Shown here: positions 52,067 through 61,384 of the stretch, piece by piece | Layout of the letters: every line of letters begins with the position of its first letter | Position numbering within the stretch: the first letter of the stretch is position 1 | NCBI GenBank assembly: GCA_039821645.1 | Contig: JBCBNU010000011.1 | Coordinates: forward strand, 1 to 61,661 | Reading direction: 5' to 3' | From: CALBPI01 sp039821645 | GTDB taxonomy: Bacteria; Pseudomonadota; Gammaproteobacteria; Steroidobacterales; Woeseiaceae | DNA length: 61,661 bases | The notes under the pieces: generated by a model | Told to the model about the DNA's origin: nothing | Seen by the model: only the letters and a program-made list of their open reading frames with translations | The model's database searches: none | Program-made: the position numbers and the translations under genes

Positions 52067-53308
52067 ATGCCGGACGCTCTGGAACTCACACTTGCGCTCA
52101 GATATCTGCGCGCGCGCCAGGCCTCGCGCTTTGCATCTTTCATGAGTCTTGCTTCGATGATTGGCATCGCGATCGGCGTTTGTGCGCTGATCACCATCCT
52201 GTCGGTCATGAACGGTTTCGAAGCGGAGCTTCGCGGGCGATTGCTGGGCCTGCAGACCGAAGCAAGCGTGGCAGCTCGATCTGGCGGGCTGAGTGATTGG
52301 ATGCAGCTGCGTGATCGCGTGCTTGAGCTTCCGGAGATTGTCGGTGCGGCGCCTTCCGTGTCGGTTGAAGGTATGGCCAATGCGGATGGTCGCCTCGTGC
52401 CGGTGCTGATAGAGGGGATCGACCCGGAGCTTGAACGTTCGATTTCCTCGCTGGATGAATCCATGGTGAGCGGGCGCCTGGACGCACTTGCGTCCGACGA
52501 CTTCGGTGTGATCCTGGGGCGCTACCTTGCACTGGACCTCGGCGTTGAGGCCGGTGATGACATCGTAGTGCTGGTTCCTCGGCCCACGGCAGCAGGGGTG
52601 CAACCGGAGCTGGTTCGATTGCGTGTCGTCGGCGTCTTTAACGCTGGCGTTCCCGAGTACGACGGCGGCGTTGGTTGGATGCACTGGTCCGATGCAGCGG
52701 CGATGCTCGGCGGACCACCGTCACCCGGTGCACTGCGCTTGAAGCTGACGGATGCCTTCAGTGCCCCACAGGTTTCCGCTGACTTGCTGAGTCTGCTCGG
52801 CGAGGACTACACGACGACGGACTGGACGCAAGAGAACGCGAGTTATTTTCGTGCGATCCGACTTGAGAAAGCGATGATGGCCCTGATCCTTGGTCTTGTG
52901 ATCGGCGTTGCCGCGTTCAATATTATCGCGAGTCTTGTCATGGTGGTTAGTGACAAGTCGACCGACATCGCAATACTTAGGACACTAGGACTGTCACCCA
53001 GGCGGGTGGTACGTGTGTTCTTTACGCAGGGCCTCATCCTCGGTTGGTTTGGGGTGTTATTGGGTGTCGCACTCGGCGTCGCACTGTCTCTTAACGTGAC
53101 CGAGGTGGTTGCACGGCTTGAGCAAACGCTCGGGTTCCAAATCATGCCAGGCGATGTTTATGTGATGACTGCAATTCCCTCAGAGCTGCACCAGGGCCAG
53201 GTGTGGTGGGTTGGGGCACTGGCACTCGGCCTCACCGCATTGGCGACCATCTATCCGGCGCGTAAAGCGGCGGCGGTGCATCCCGCACAAGCGCTCAGGT
53301 ACGGCTGA
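52067..53308 (+). CDS. lolC: Lipoprotein-releasing transporter permease LolC
   Basis: This is one of two inner-membrane subunits of the LolCDE exporter that extracts outer-membrane lipoproteins and passes them to LolA. The 413-residue protein has the FtsX/MacB layout. A first helix (ISIGVCAL-like MIGIAIGVCALITILSVMNG, about 28-47) is followed by a periplasmic domain, and then three helices from about residue 265. The cytoplasmic loop DKSTDIAILRTLGLSPRRVV contacts the ATPase. Which paralog is C and which E is set here only by order. The stop TGATG joins it to lolE. Confidence 0.93.
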   Translation: MPDALELTLALRYLRARQASRFASFMSLASMIGIAIGVCALITILSVMNGFEAELRGRLLGLQTEASVAARSGGLSDWMQLRDRVLELPEIVGAAPSVSVEGMANADGRLVPVLIEGIDPELERSISSLDESMVSGRLDALASDDFGVILGRYLALDLGVEAGDDIVVLVPRPTAAGVQPELVRLRVVGVFNAGVPEYDGGVGWMHWSDAAAMLGGPPSPGALRLKLTDAFSAPQVSADLLSLLGEDYTTTDWTQENASYFRAIRLEKAMMALILGLVIGVAAFNIIASLVMVVSDKSTDIAILRTLGLSPRRVVRVFFTQGLILGWFGVLLGVALGVALSLNVTEVVARLEQTLGFQIMPGDVYVMTAIPSELHQGQVWWVGALALGLTALATIYPARKAAAVHPAQALRYG

Positions 53309-54558
53309 TGGCGAGATTGCCGTTCGAGATAGATGTCGGGCTGCGCTATGTGAGAGCGAGGAGAGGCGGCGGTTTCGTTTCGTTTATTTCGGCGATCTCG
53401 ATGCTCGGCGTGGCGATCGGGGTTGCTGTGTTGATCATCGTGCTCTCCGTCGTGAATGGGTTCGAGCGGGAGCTCACCAACCGACTGCTGGCGATGTCAT
53501 CGCACGCTACGATCGAGGGGCTCGACGGCGCTCTGTCATCCTGGGAGATTCGCAGAGACGATGCGGTGACCAATGAGCGTGTTGTCGCGGGTGCGCCCTA
53601 CGTAGAAGCGAGAGCGTTGTTGGCTGGCGATGACACGGTCAGCGGTATTGTGCTGCGCGGTGTGCTGCCCGAAGCCGAAAAGTCGGTCGCCGATCTCGAA
53701 GTGGTTGCGCCGGACGGTAGTGTTGAGCGTCTGGTCTCGCGAGGCTACGACATCGTACTTGGGGGCGCGCTTGCTGAAGCGTTGGAGGTCGGTGTGGGTG
53801 ATACAGTGCTGGTGATGGTTCCGTCCGGGACCGTCACTCCGGCCGGGATCATGCCGCGTATGAAACGCTTCACTGTGTCGGGCATATTCCGCGCTGGCAT
53901 GTTCGAGTTTGATCGACGCTTTGCGTTTGTGCATATGGAAGACGCCCGGCGTTTGCTGCGATTGCGCGATCAAGTTACGGGTCTGCGGCTGTCGGTTACC
54001 GACATGTTCGATGCGCCGGCCATCGCGCGCGAGGTGGCCATCGCCCAGGGTGGTGGTGTATTGATCAGCGACTGGACGCGTCGCCACCGTGCTTTTTTCC
54101 GCTCTATTCAGGTGACCAAGTCGATTCTTTTCGTCATTCTTTCGCTGGTCGTTGCCGTGGCTGCCTTCAATATCGTGTCGACGCTGGTCATGGTGGTGCG
54201 CAACAAACGCTCGGATATCGCCATCTTGCGCACGCTCGGCGCATCGCGTCGGAGCATTCTTTCAATTTTCGTCAATCAAGGTACGGTCATCGGTGTTCTC
54301 GGTGCGGGCATCGGTGTTGCACTGGGCACGTTGGTGAGTCTCAACCTGGAACGGATCGTTGCTGGCGTTGAGTCGGTGTTCGACATCACGCTGCTGGCTG
54401 AGGACGTCTATTTCATCAGCGATCTTCCGAGCGAGCTGCGGGCCGCAGATGTGCTGTTGGTCGTAATTGTTACTTTGATACTGGTGTTTGCAGCCACTCT
54501 GTTCCCCGCTTGGCGCGGCGCCAGAACCAATCCTGCTGAGGAGCTTCGTTTTGACTGA
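53308..54558 (+). CDS. lolE: Lipoprotein-releasing transporter permease LolE
   Basis: This is the second FtsX-type permease of the LolCDE complex, 416 residues. It shares the layout of the preceding paralog: ISMLGVAIGVAVLIIVLSVV at the first helix, a periplasmic domain, and NKRSDIAILRTLGASRRSIL near residue 300. Two distinct adjacent genes indicate a LolC/LolE heterodimer rather than a single LolF. The order C-E-D differs from E. coli's C-D-E. lolD begins inside its end. Confidence 0.92.
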   Translation: MARLPFEIDVGLRYVRARRGGGFVSFISAISMLGVAIGVAVLIIVLSVVNGFERELTNRLLAMSSHATIEGLDGALSSWEIRRDDAVTNERVVAGAPYVEARALLAGDDTVSGIVLRGVLPEAEKSVADLEVVAPDGSVERLVSRGYDIVLGGALAEALEVGVGDTVLVMVPSGTVTPAGIMPRMKRFTVSGIFRAGMFEFDRRFAFVHMEDARRLLRLRDQVTGLRLSVTDMFDAPAIAREVAIAQGGGVLISDWTRRHRAFFRSIQVTKSILFVILSLVVAVAAFNIVSTLVMVVRNKRSDIAILRTLGASRRSILSIFVNQGTVIGVLGAGIGVALGTLVSLNLERIVAGVESVFDITLLAEDVYFISDLPSELRAADVLLVVIVTLILVFAATLFPAWRGARTNPAEELRFD

Positions 54559-55249
54559 TCGATCGCCGGACAAGGCAGTCCTTGCATGCCGCGGTGTGAC
54601 GCGTGGCTTCAATGAGGGTGCTAATCGCCTTGAAGTGTTGGAAGGCGTTGATCTGGATATTCAGGCTGGCGAGCGAGTGGCCATCGTCGGTGCATCGGGT
54701 TCCGGCAAGACCACGCTGTTGCAGGTGCTTGGCGGCCTTGATGCACCGGACAGCGGTAGTATCAGTATTGGCGGTGAGGATCTCGCCAAGCTCAATGACA
54801 AGCAGCGGGGCGATGTGCGTAATCGACAAATTGGATTTGTCTACCAGTTCCACCATTTATTGCCTGAGTTTTCGGCGGCTGAGAATGTCGCGATGCCTTT
54901 GCTGATCCGTCGCGAATCCCGCGACAAGGCGCTGGCGAGAGCCGCTGAGTTGCTTGCGCGTGTCGGTCTTGCTGAGCGGCTCACACACCGTCCGTCGGAA
55001 TTGTCAGGTGGTGAGCGCCAGCGTGCCGCGGTCGCGCGAGCCTTGATTACGCGCCCGGCGTTGATTCTGGCCGATGAGCCAACAGGTAATCTCGACAATG
55101 CGACAGGCCAGCAGGTCTTAGACCTGATGCTCGAGCTCAATCGCGAGTTCTCAACCAGCCTTGTGATCGTCACGCATGATCGTGAGATTGCGGCTCGGAT
55201 GGACAGGGAGCTCACGCTGGACATGGGAGCACTTCGCACGCTCAGGTAG
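54551..55249 (+). CDS. lolD: Lipoprotein-releasing ABC transporter ATPase LolD
   Basis: LolD powers LolCE. The 232-residue ATPase begins at TTG 54551 inside lolE; upstream in-frame codons lie within lolE and are not family-like. Walker A is GASGSGKTT with Lys53. The Q-loop region is FVYQFHHLLPEFSAAENVAM, typical of LolD, and then come the signature LSGGERQRAAVARAL and Walker B LILADEPTGNLD. The H-loop is VTHD. Confidence 0.96.
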   Translation: MTDRSPDKAVLACRGVTRGFNEGANRLEVLEGVDLDIQAGERVAIVGASGSGKTTLLQVLGGLDAPDSGSISIGGEDLAKLNDKQRGDVRNRQIGFVYQFHHLLPEFSAAENVAMPLLIRRESRDKALARAAELLARVGLAERLTHRPSELSGGERQRAAVARALITRPALILADEPTGNLDNATGQQVLDLMLELNREFSTSLVIVTHDREIAARMDRELTLDMGALRTLR

Positions 55250-55350
55250 CCGCACCACAGAAACTGTGCGCTTCACCATGATTGACGCCGGCGATCCGCC
55301 GAAATCTCATCGACAATGATACTTGCGTTGATGATCTGGAGGTTCGACCG

Positions 55351-57525
55351 ATGGTGGTGGCGGCGGTTGCGCTGGTGGCTGCCATTGCCTGGGATCAGGG
55401 GATGCTGTCCGCTCCGGTCGCGATCTCGATCCTTGGGGTCATTTTTGTAATCCATCGGCAAAAGCGAACCGGCCGCATTCTGATTCCGGCCGTCATCGTT
55501 GGGGTCTGTCTGAGCGCACAGGCCCGGCAAGTTCTGCAACTTCAGCAATGGTCACCCGATGCCCCTGTGATTTCGGCCGCTACCATAAGGTTGCTGCAAA
55601 CACCGCGAGTGATGGGCGGTTCGACTGGTTTTGTCGCCGCAACTTTCGATCGTGAACTGCCGAAACGTCTGCGCGTGCGCTGGTTTGAGCCACCGGTGCT
55701 GTCTAGCGGACAGTGTTGGCACGTTACGCTAGAGTTCCTGCCTGTCGCGACGCAGCGTTCGGCGCTGCGTGAGCTGAGCGATCATGTCTGGGGCATCGGC
55801 GCTGAGGCGCGCGTGCGGGGTGGTGCGAGCCTCGTTCAGTGCGGTGCTTTCACACGTGCAGTCGCTTTCTTGCGGGACAGCGTGCGCCTGTCGCTGCGCG
55901 AGGCGTTGCCCGCAGGCAATCCGAGAGCGGTCCTGTTGGCCTTGACGCTCGGCGAACGCAACGAGCTTTCAGAGCCTTTGCTACGCGAGTTCCAGCGCAC
56001 CGGTCTTTCGCATCTCATGGCGATTTCAGGATTGCATATTGGGCTCGCGGCAAGCGTCGGGTTCTTGTGCCTTCGGTGGTGTGCCGCTCCGCTGGCGAGA
56101 GTCAGCCAGGATTTCGGATGGGTCGGTGCCTTGCTGAGTGCATCGCTGTACGCTTTGTTGTCCGGGTTTGGGCTGCCGGCCCAAAGAGCGCTGCTCGCAA
56201 CGGTGCTGCTTGCCCTGTCGCACTGGCAGCGAACACGTGTGGACCTCGCGAGACTGGTGGCGCTGGCTGCTGCTTTCTTGTTGTGCATCGATCCGAATCA
56301 GTTTCCCAGTGCCAGTTTCCTGATGTCGTTTGGTGCCGTCGCGCTATTGTCGCTGCTGCAGTTTGTGGTCCGCAGACGCTATCGAATGGCGAGTAGTTGG
56401 CATCAAACGGTGCTGGCGCAGTGCTGCCTGTCCCTGGTGCTCGGCGTCGCGACAGGCGCTTTCTTCGGGGTATTCAGTTGGGGTTCGCTGCCAATGAATC
56501 TCCTGTTGATCCCCTGGTTTGGATTCGTGGTGGTGCCTTCGATGCTAGCAAGCGCGCTCAGCGCGTTGTTGTACCCGGAACTCGCGAATGTATTGTGGCC
56601 GCTGGTCTCGATGACCGTAGAGCCCGCGTTGTTTGTTACGAGCCTTGCGAGTGCAACGCCGTTCGCTGCAAGCGAGCTCGCGACGGTCCCGATAGGCCTG
56701 ATATCGACCATCGTGGCGGCCTCGCTATGGGTGATCATCAGTGGACTCCCGGGCCGTTGTGTTGCTTTGGTGGCGCTCGGCTTGCTCTTCATCGTTCGGC
56801 CCGCGCCTCCTGCAACAGGCTGCATCGTGGTGCATGCGCATCCGGTGGGTCACGGTCTAGCTATGACGGTTCGTGCCGGGTCCGATACCGTTGTCTACGA
56901 CGCGGGGCCCAGGTGGCGAGGCGGCGATACCGGTCAGCGTGTCCTACTGCCGTTTCTGCAAAAGCAAGGAATTGCGACAGTCACAATGGCCATGGTTAGC
57001 CACGGCGATATGGATCACATCGGTGGTTTCTGGTCGCTTCAGCAGGGCATCCCCATTGAGCATTGGCTTGGCACCGACACCTGGCCCTGCAGTGCCGGTC
57101 AGCGTTGGCGGCGTTTCGGCATTGCTTACACAGTGCTTTGGCCAGTGCCGGACCTTCTGTTCGATAACGACAATGACCGGTCCTGTGTCTTGCTAATCGA
57201 GACACGTGGCGGTGCTCGTGTCCTTCTGCCCGGCGACATAGAAGAAAGAGCGGAGCGTGAGGTCGTTATGCTCTACGGCCTACGGAGTGACCTTGTGATC
57301 GTGCCGCATCATGGCAGCAGAACCTCGTCCAGCAAGGCCTTCGTTGGTGCCACGAGGCCACTGGAGGGCTGGGTATCTAACGCGCAACGCAAGGGTTGGC
57401 AGATGCCGCATCCCGTGGTGGTCGAGAACTGGTCGAAAGCCGGAACGCGGCTGCGCGAAACCGCGATATCGGGGCGTTTAATGACCCGGATGTGCGAATC
57501 GCGGCGGAGGACCCCAACAAATTGA
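55351..57525 (+). CDS. comEC: DNA internalization protein ComEC/Rec2
   Basis: ComEC forms the inner-membrane channel for DNA uptake in natural transformation. I start at ATG 55351 (724 residues) because GGAGG sits eight bases upstream; the frame is open back to TTG 55282. After N-terminal helices and an OB-like region, the competence domain has GLSHLMAISGLHIGLAASVG. A metallo-beta-lactamase domain follows, with HGDMDHIGG from His551 and VIVPHHGSRTSSSKAF. It sits between lolD and exbB, as in Xanthomonas. Other competence genes are not in this window. Confidence 0.93.
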   Translation: MVVAAVALVAAIAWDQGMLSAPVAISILGVIFVIHRQKRTGRILIPAVIVGVCLSAQARQVLQLQQWSPDAPVISAATIRLLQTPRVMGGSTGFVAATFDRELPKRLRVRWFEPPVLSSGQCWHVTLEFLPVATQRSALRELSDHVWGIGAEARVRGGASLVQCGAFTRAVAFLRDSVRLSLREALPAGNPRAVLLALTLGERNELSEPLLREFQRTGLSHLMAISGLHIGLAASVGFLCLRWCAAPLARVSQDFGWVGALLSASLYALLSGFGLPAQRALLATVLLALSHWQRTRVDLARLVALAAAFLLCIDPNQFPSASFLMSFGAVALLSLLQFVVRRRYRMASSWHQTVLAQCCLSLVLGVATGAFFGVFSWGSLPMNLLLIPWFGFVVVPSMLASALSALLYPELANVLWPLVSMTVEPALFVTSLASATPFAASELATVPIGLISTIVAASLWVIISGLPGRCVALVALGLLFIVRPAPPATGCIVVHAHPVGHGLAMTVRAGSDTVVYDAGPRWRGGDTGQRVLLPFLQKQGIATVTMAMVSHGDMDHIGGFWSLQQGIPIEHWLGTDTWPCSAGQRWRRFGIAYTVLWPVPDLLFDNDNDRSCVLLIETRGGARVLLPGDIEERAEREVVMLYGLRSDLVIVPHHGSRTSSSKAFVGATRPLEGWVSNAQRKGWQMPHPVVVENWSKAGTRLRETAISGRLMTRMCESRRRTPTN

Positions 57526-57595
57526 CCACGCCCTGTTGTGGTAGCTCGTCGGTTGGCACGGTAAACTTCGCGCTTCAACGTACCCCGGACGGGAA

Positions 57596-58213
57596 ATGGT
57601 CGAAATCGTACAAGCTGGCGGATGGATGATGGCCCCCATCATTCTGTGCGCAATCATATCGACCGGCATCATCATCGAGCGTTACTGGACGCTGCAGCAG
57701 CAGCGTGTGATCCCCAAGGACCTGACCTCGCAAGTGTGGGGGTGGGTCAAGAACGACGAACTCACGCTCCAACACCTGCAGTCACTGCATCAGGGATCGC
57801 CGCTTGGCCAGATTCTTGCCGCCGGACTCTCCAATCGCGACCGCGATCGTAGCGCCATGAAAGAGAGTATCGAGGACACGGGACGACACGTCGTGCATGA
57901 ACTCGAGCGCTATATCGACACCCTCGGTACGATCGCTGCCGTATCGCCTTTGCTGGGTTTGTTGGGCACCGTGGTCGGTATGGTCGAAGTGTTCACCGAG
58001 ATCACGGCGGCTGGTGTCGGCAATCCCGCGGTACTGGCTGGGGGGATTTCTCAGGCTTTGATCACAACTGCTGCTGGACTGACAGTCGCAATCCCGTCTC
58101 TCGTCGGGTTCCGCTACGTTCGCAACAAGGTTGATGCGCTGGTCGTTCAAATGGAAAAGGAAGCACTGAAGCTGATTGAGGCGATCGGCAGGCGTCAGGA
58201 GACGCAGGGGTGA
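57596..58213 (+). CDS. exbB: MotA/TolQ/ExbB proton channel family protein
   Basis: This 205-residue inner-membrane protein has three helices (about 10-28, 112-132 and 148-170) and the family core TLGTIAAVSPLLGLLGTVVGM and GGISQALITTAAGLTVAIPS. With ExbD it converts proton flow into mechanical work on a partner. No tonB is adjacent, and the msbA neighbourhood is typical of the Xanthomonas-type exbBD next to lipid A genes. The energised partner is therefore unknown. GTGA couples it to exbD. Confidence 0.93.
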   Translation: MVEIVQAGGWMMAPIILCAIISTGIIIERYWTLQQQRVIPKDLTSQVWGWVKNDELTLQHLQSLHQGSPLGQILAAGLSNRDRDRSAMKESIEDTGRHVVHELERYIDTLGTIAAVSPLLGLLGTVVGMVEVFTEITAAGVGNPAVLAGGISQALITTAAGLTVAIPSLVGFRYVRNKVDALVVQMEKEALKLIEAIGRRQETQG

Positions 58214-58635
58214 AGCTCTCAACGCGTCAGCGTGAGAAGCCGGAGGTTAATCTGACCTCGCTCATCGACGTTGTATTTCTGCTGCTCGTGTTTTTTATGG
58301 TCACCACAAGTTTCCAGCGCGAGTCTTCGGTGAGCATCCAGTTGCCCGAGGCCAGTAGTGACCCGGTTGAAGTGCCGGTCGATCGAGAGGTCCTCGAAAT
58401 CACCATCACAGCCGATGGCCAGTTTTTTGTGAACAGTCGTGAACTGGTCAATGGCGCTCCAGATACCTTGCGTCGGGCAATCGAAGAAACCGTTCAGGGC
58501 AATAACCGCATGCCGGTGACGATCATTGCCGATGCTGATGCCCGCCATCAGTCGGTGATTCGCGCGATGGACGTGACTGCGGCCTTGGGATTTTCGGCAG
58601 TCAATCTCGCGACTGTCAATTCGCAGGATGACTGA
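58210..58635 (+). CDS. exbD: ExbD/TolR family protein
   Basis: This 141-residue protein has a short N-terminus, one membrane helix (about 18-36: LIDVVFLLLVFFMVTT) with Asp20, the proton-carrying Asp equivalent to E. coli ExbD Asp25, and a periplasmic ExbD/TolR domain. The start is GTG. It overlaps msbA by eight bases. Confidence 0.94.
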   Translation: MKLSTRQREKPEVNLTSLIDVVFLLLVFFMVTTSFQRESSVSIQLPEASSDPVEVPVDREVLEITITADGQFFVNSRELVNGAPDTLRRAIEETVQGNNRMPVTIIADADARHQSVIRAMDVTAALGFSAVNLATVNSQDD

Positions 58636-60388
58636 GCAACAGTCTAGTCCGCAAAACCTGCGTTCGGTTTATGGACGGTTGCTGGGGTACTCGGCGCGGC
58701 ACTGGCCGCTATTCATCTTGGCCGGCGTCGGTATGGCGATGACAGCGGCAGTGGAGGCCAGTCTTTCGCTCTTGATGAAACCGTTGACTGACGAAGCATT
58801 GATCGGTGGGGAAGGGATCGCGAAATGGGTGCCCATCGCATTTCTCGTGGTCTTCATCGCCCGTGGTGTTGCAGGGTTTCTTTCCGAATACGGGTTAGGG
58901 TCGATCGGCAGGCATGTGATTTCGCGCTTGCGTGAACAGGTATTCTCCCAGTACCTGCAGTTGCCTTCGTCCTTCTTCGACGTGCGTTCATCCGGTCCAC
59001 TACTGTCGTTGATGACCTACAACATCGAACAGATCGCAGAATCGGCAACCAATGTGGTGACCATCGCTGTTCGCGATACGATGAAACTGCTTTCTTTATT
59101 CGGTGTGATGCTCTACACGAGCGCGCAACTCACGTTATTGGTCGTCGTTGTGGTGCCCGTGCTCGCCGCCATCGTACGTGTTCTTGCTCGTACGTTCCGT
59201 CGCTACTCCGGACGCATTCAGGATTCGGTCGGGGAGGTCACGCAAGTGACCGAAGAGGTGGTGCAGGGCCACAGGGTGGTCAAGGTGTTCGGCGGACAAG
59301 CTTACGAGAGTGAGCGTTTTGGCGAGGCCAATGAACGCAACCGTGTCCAGTACATGAAACTGATTACGACCAAGGCGCTTGGTCTTGCAGTGACACAAAT
59401 TCTCTTTGCGGTTGCGGTGGGCGCTGTCATCTGGATCGCAAGCGAGCTCGCTGCGGAGGACAAACTGACACCCGGATCTTTCGTCGCGTTTATGACCGCG
59501 ATGATTCTGTTGCTGGATCCGCTGCGCAGACTCACCAATATCAATGCCGCCATTCAGAAGGGCATCGTCGCTGCGCAGAGCGTCTTTGAAATTCTCGATT
59601 CTGAGGCAGAGCCGGACGCGGGCGACTACGTTACCGATCGGGTTCGCGGCGACGTGGAATTCGATCGTGTGAGTTTCGCTTATTCGAACGACAGCCTGCC
59701 GGTTTTGCAGGACGTCAGTATCTGTGTTGAGGCAGGTACGACGCTTGCGATCGTGGGGCGCTCGGGGAGTGGTAAGTCGACGTTGGTCAGCTTGTTGCCG
59801 CGTTTCTATTCCCACTCGGGCGGTGAAATTCGTATCGATGGCAAACCGATCAGTGAGTACTCTCTGAATGCGATCAGGGCGCAGATCGCACTGGTGAGCC
59901 AGGATATTGTGCTGTTCAACGATACGATCGAAAACAACCTTGCTTACGGCGCGTTGGGCGATGTTTCTGAGGCAGCGATTCACGACGCAGCCGAAGCCGC
60001 TTATGTCAGCGAATTCATCGACGATCTGCCAGACGGGTTACAAACAGTGGTTGGAGACCGTGGTGTGCTTCTGTCAGGAGGTCAACGCCAGCGCATTGCG
60101 ATTGCCCGCGCCTTGCTCAAGAACGCGCCTATTCTGATTTTGGATGAGGCGACGTCTGCGCTCGATACCGAGTCCGAACGCCATATCCAAGGGGCACTGG
60201 AGCGCTTGATGCAGTCGAGAACAACACTGGTCATTGCGCACCGCCTTTCGACTGTAGAGCGGGCAGATCAAATCATTGTGCTCGACGGGGGCAAACTGGT
60301 AGAGGTAGGCACGCATAGCAAATTGCTTGAACAGGACGGCCACTATTCCGCGCTGCATCGGATGCAATTTAGCGACGATTCGAGGTGA
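58628..60388 (+). CDS. msbA: Lipid A export ATP-binding/permease protein MsbA
   Basis: MsbA flips core-lipid A from the inner to the outer leaflet of the inner membrane. The 586-residue half-transporter has six helices (about 20-320) followed by the nucleotide-binding domain. Walker A is GRSGSGKST with Lys383 (E. coli 382). The signature LSGGQRQRIAIARAL, Walker B ILILDEATSALD and H-loop IAHRLST follow. It links directly to lpxK by GTGA, as in E. coli. Confidence 0.97.
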   Translation: MTEQQSSPQNLRSVYGRLLGYSARHWPLFILAGVGMAMTAAVEASLSLLMKPLTDEALIGGEGIAKWVPIAFLVVFIARGVAGFLSEYGLGSIGRHVISRLREQVFSQYLQLPSSFFDVRSSGPLLSLMTYNIEQIAESATNVVTIAVRDTMKLLSLFGVMLYTSAQLTLLVVVVVPVLAAIVRVLARTFRRYSGRIQDSVGEVTQVTEEVVQGHRVVKVFGGQAYESERFGEANERNRVQYMKLITTKALGLAVTQILFAVAVGAVIWIASELAAEDKLTPGSFVAFMTAMILLLDPLRRLTNINAAIQKGIVAAQSVFEILDSEAEPDAGDYVTDRVRGDVEFDRVSFAYSNDSLPVLQDVSICVEAGTTLAIVGRSGSGKSTLVSLLPRFYSHSGGEIRIDGKPISEYSLNAIRAQIALVSQDIVLFNDTIENNLAYGALGDVSEAAIHDAAEAAYVSEFIDDLPDGLQTVVGDRGVLLSGGQRQRIAIARALLKNAPILILDEATSALDTESERHIQGALERLMQSRTTLVIAHRLSTVERADQIIVLDGGKLVEVGTHSKLLEQDGHYSALHRMQFSDDSR

Positions 60389-61377
60389 AGGCCCTGTCAC
60401 GGTGGTTGTATTCGATTTGGTATGAGAACGGCAGTGGAGGCTGGCTACTGTGGCCGTTGGAAGCCTTTTTTCGCGTTGTGGCAGCCCTACGACGGGCGTT
60501 GTTTTCGATAGGGGTATTGCGTGCCGGTAAGGTAGACGTGCCGGTGGTTGTGGTCGGTAACATTGCGGTTGGGGGTGGCGGAAAGACACCACTCGTCGGA
60601 TGGATTGCCACTCAGCTTGCCGCGAAAGGGGTGAAAGCAGCGATTGTGTCCCGTGGCTATGGCGGTGCGGAGCCACGCCAGCCGTTGACTGTGACCCGCG
60701 ACACGCCGGCACATATAGCCGGTGACGAAGCGCTCATGTTGGCACGAGCGACCGATGCGCTCGTTATCGTGTGTCGAGATCGGTTGGCCGCGGCACGAGC
60801 TGCTGCAGATGCCGGCGCGCAGGTGATCGTTTCCGACGACGGGCTTCAACACTACGCGCTCGGCAGAGACCTTGAGATCGTGGTGATCGATGCTGAACGA
60901 CAACACGGTAATGCGCACTGTTTGCCCGCGGGACCGTTGCGCGAGCCGGTCAGTCGATTGGATTCCGTCGACCTTATCGTAATGGCAGGGAATGCGCCTT
61001 GCCCACCTGGCGGGCTGTCCTATCGGTTGTCATTGGAATCAGCGCGCAACGCGTTAGGCTCGGCTGTAGTCGCGCTCGATCACTTCACGGGTCAGTCAGT
61101 TTATGCCCTGGCGGGAATTGCACATCCCAAGCGATTTTTCACAGCGCTGGAGGAAAGGGGAATTCGCGTGACCCCGATCGCGGCAGCGGATCACGAGCGA
61201 GTCGGTGCGTCCGACTTGAATCCCGACGACTCATTGCCATTCCTGATGACCGAGAAGGATGCGGTGAAGTATTCTGAATTAGGGGAGCGTCATTGGATCG
61301 TGCCGGTGTCGGTTGTGATGAGTGACAAAGATTGCGCGGCCCTTCTTGATAAGATTGTAGCGCTTCTGGATTCATGA
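60385..61377 (+). CDS. lpxK: Tetraacyldisaccharide 4'-kinase LpxK
   Basis: LpxK phosphorylates the 4' position of the lipid A disaccharide made by LpxB. The 330-residue protein has a membrane-associated N-terminal segment, then the P-loop GNIAVGGGGKTPL with Lys67. SRGYGG and VSDDGLQHYALGRDLEIVVID follow, with the late segment FLMTEKDAVKY. The GTG overlaps msbA. It ends 7 bases before kdsB. Confidence 0.96.
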   Translation: MKALSRWLYSIWYENGSGGWLLWPLEAFFRVVAALRRALFSIGVLRAGKVDVPVVVVGNIAVGGGGKTPLVGWIATQLAAKGVKAAIVSRGYGGAEPRQPLTVTRDTPAHIAGDEALMLARATDALVIVCRDRLAAARAAADAGAQVIVSDDGLQHYALGRDLEIVVIDAERQHGNAHCLPAGPLREPVSRLDSVDLIVMAGNAPCPPGGLSYRLSLESARNALGSAVVALDHFTGQSVYALAGIAHPKRFFTALEERGIRVTPIAAADHERVGASDLNPDDSLPFLMTEKDAVKYSELGERHWIVPVSVVMSDKDCAALLDKIVALLDS

Positions 61378-61384
61378 AAGCACG

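Noticed and set aside
56397..56999. 200-residue plus-strand frame inside comEC
   Set aside because: It is an alternative frame within the ComEC membrane domain, Arg/Cys-rich with no motif.
59135..59983. 282-residue minus-strand frame opposite msbA
   Set aside because: It is antisense to msbA helices and ATPase domain; the composition (many His, Gln, Arg) is typical of a shadow frame.
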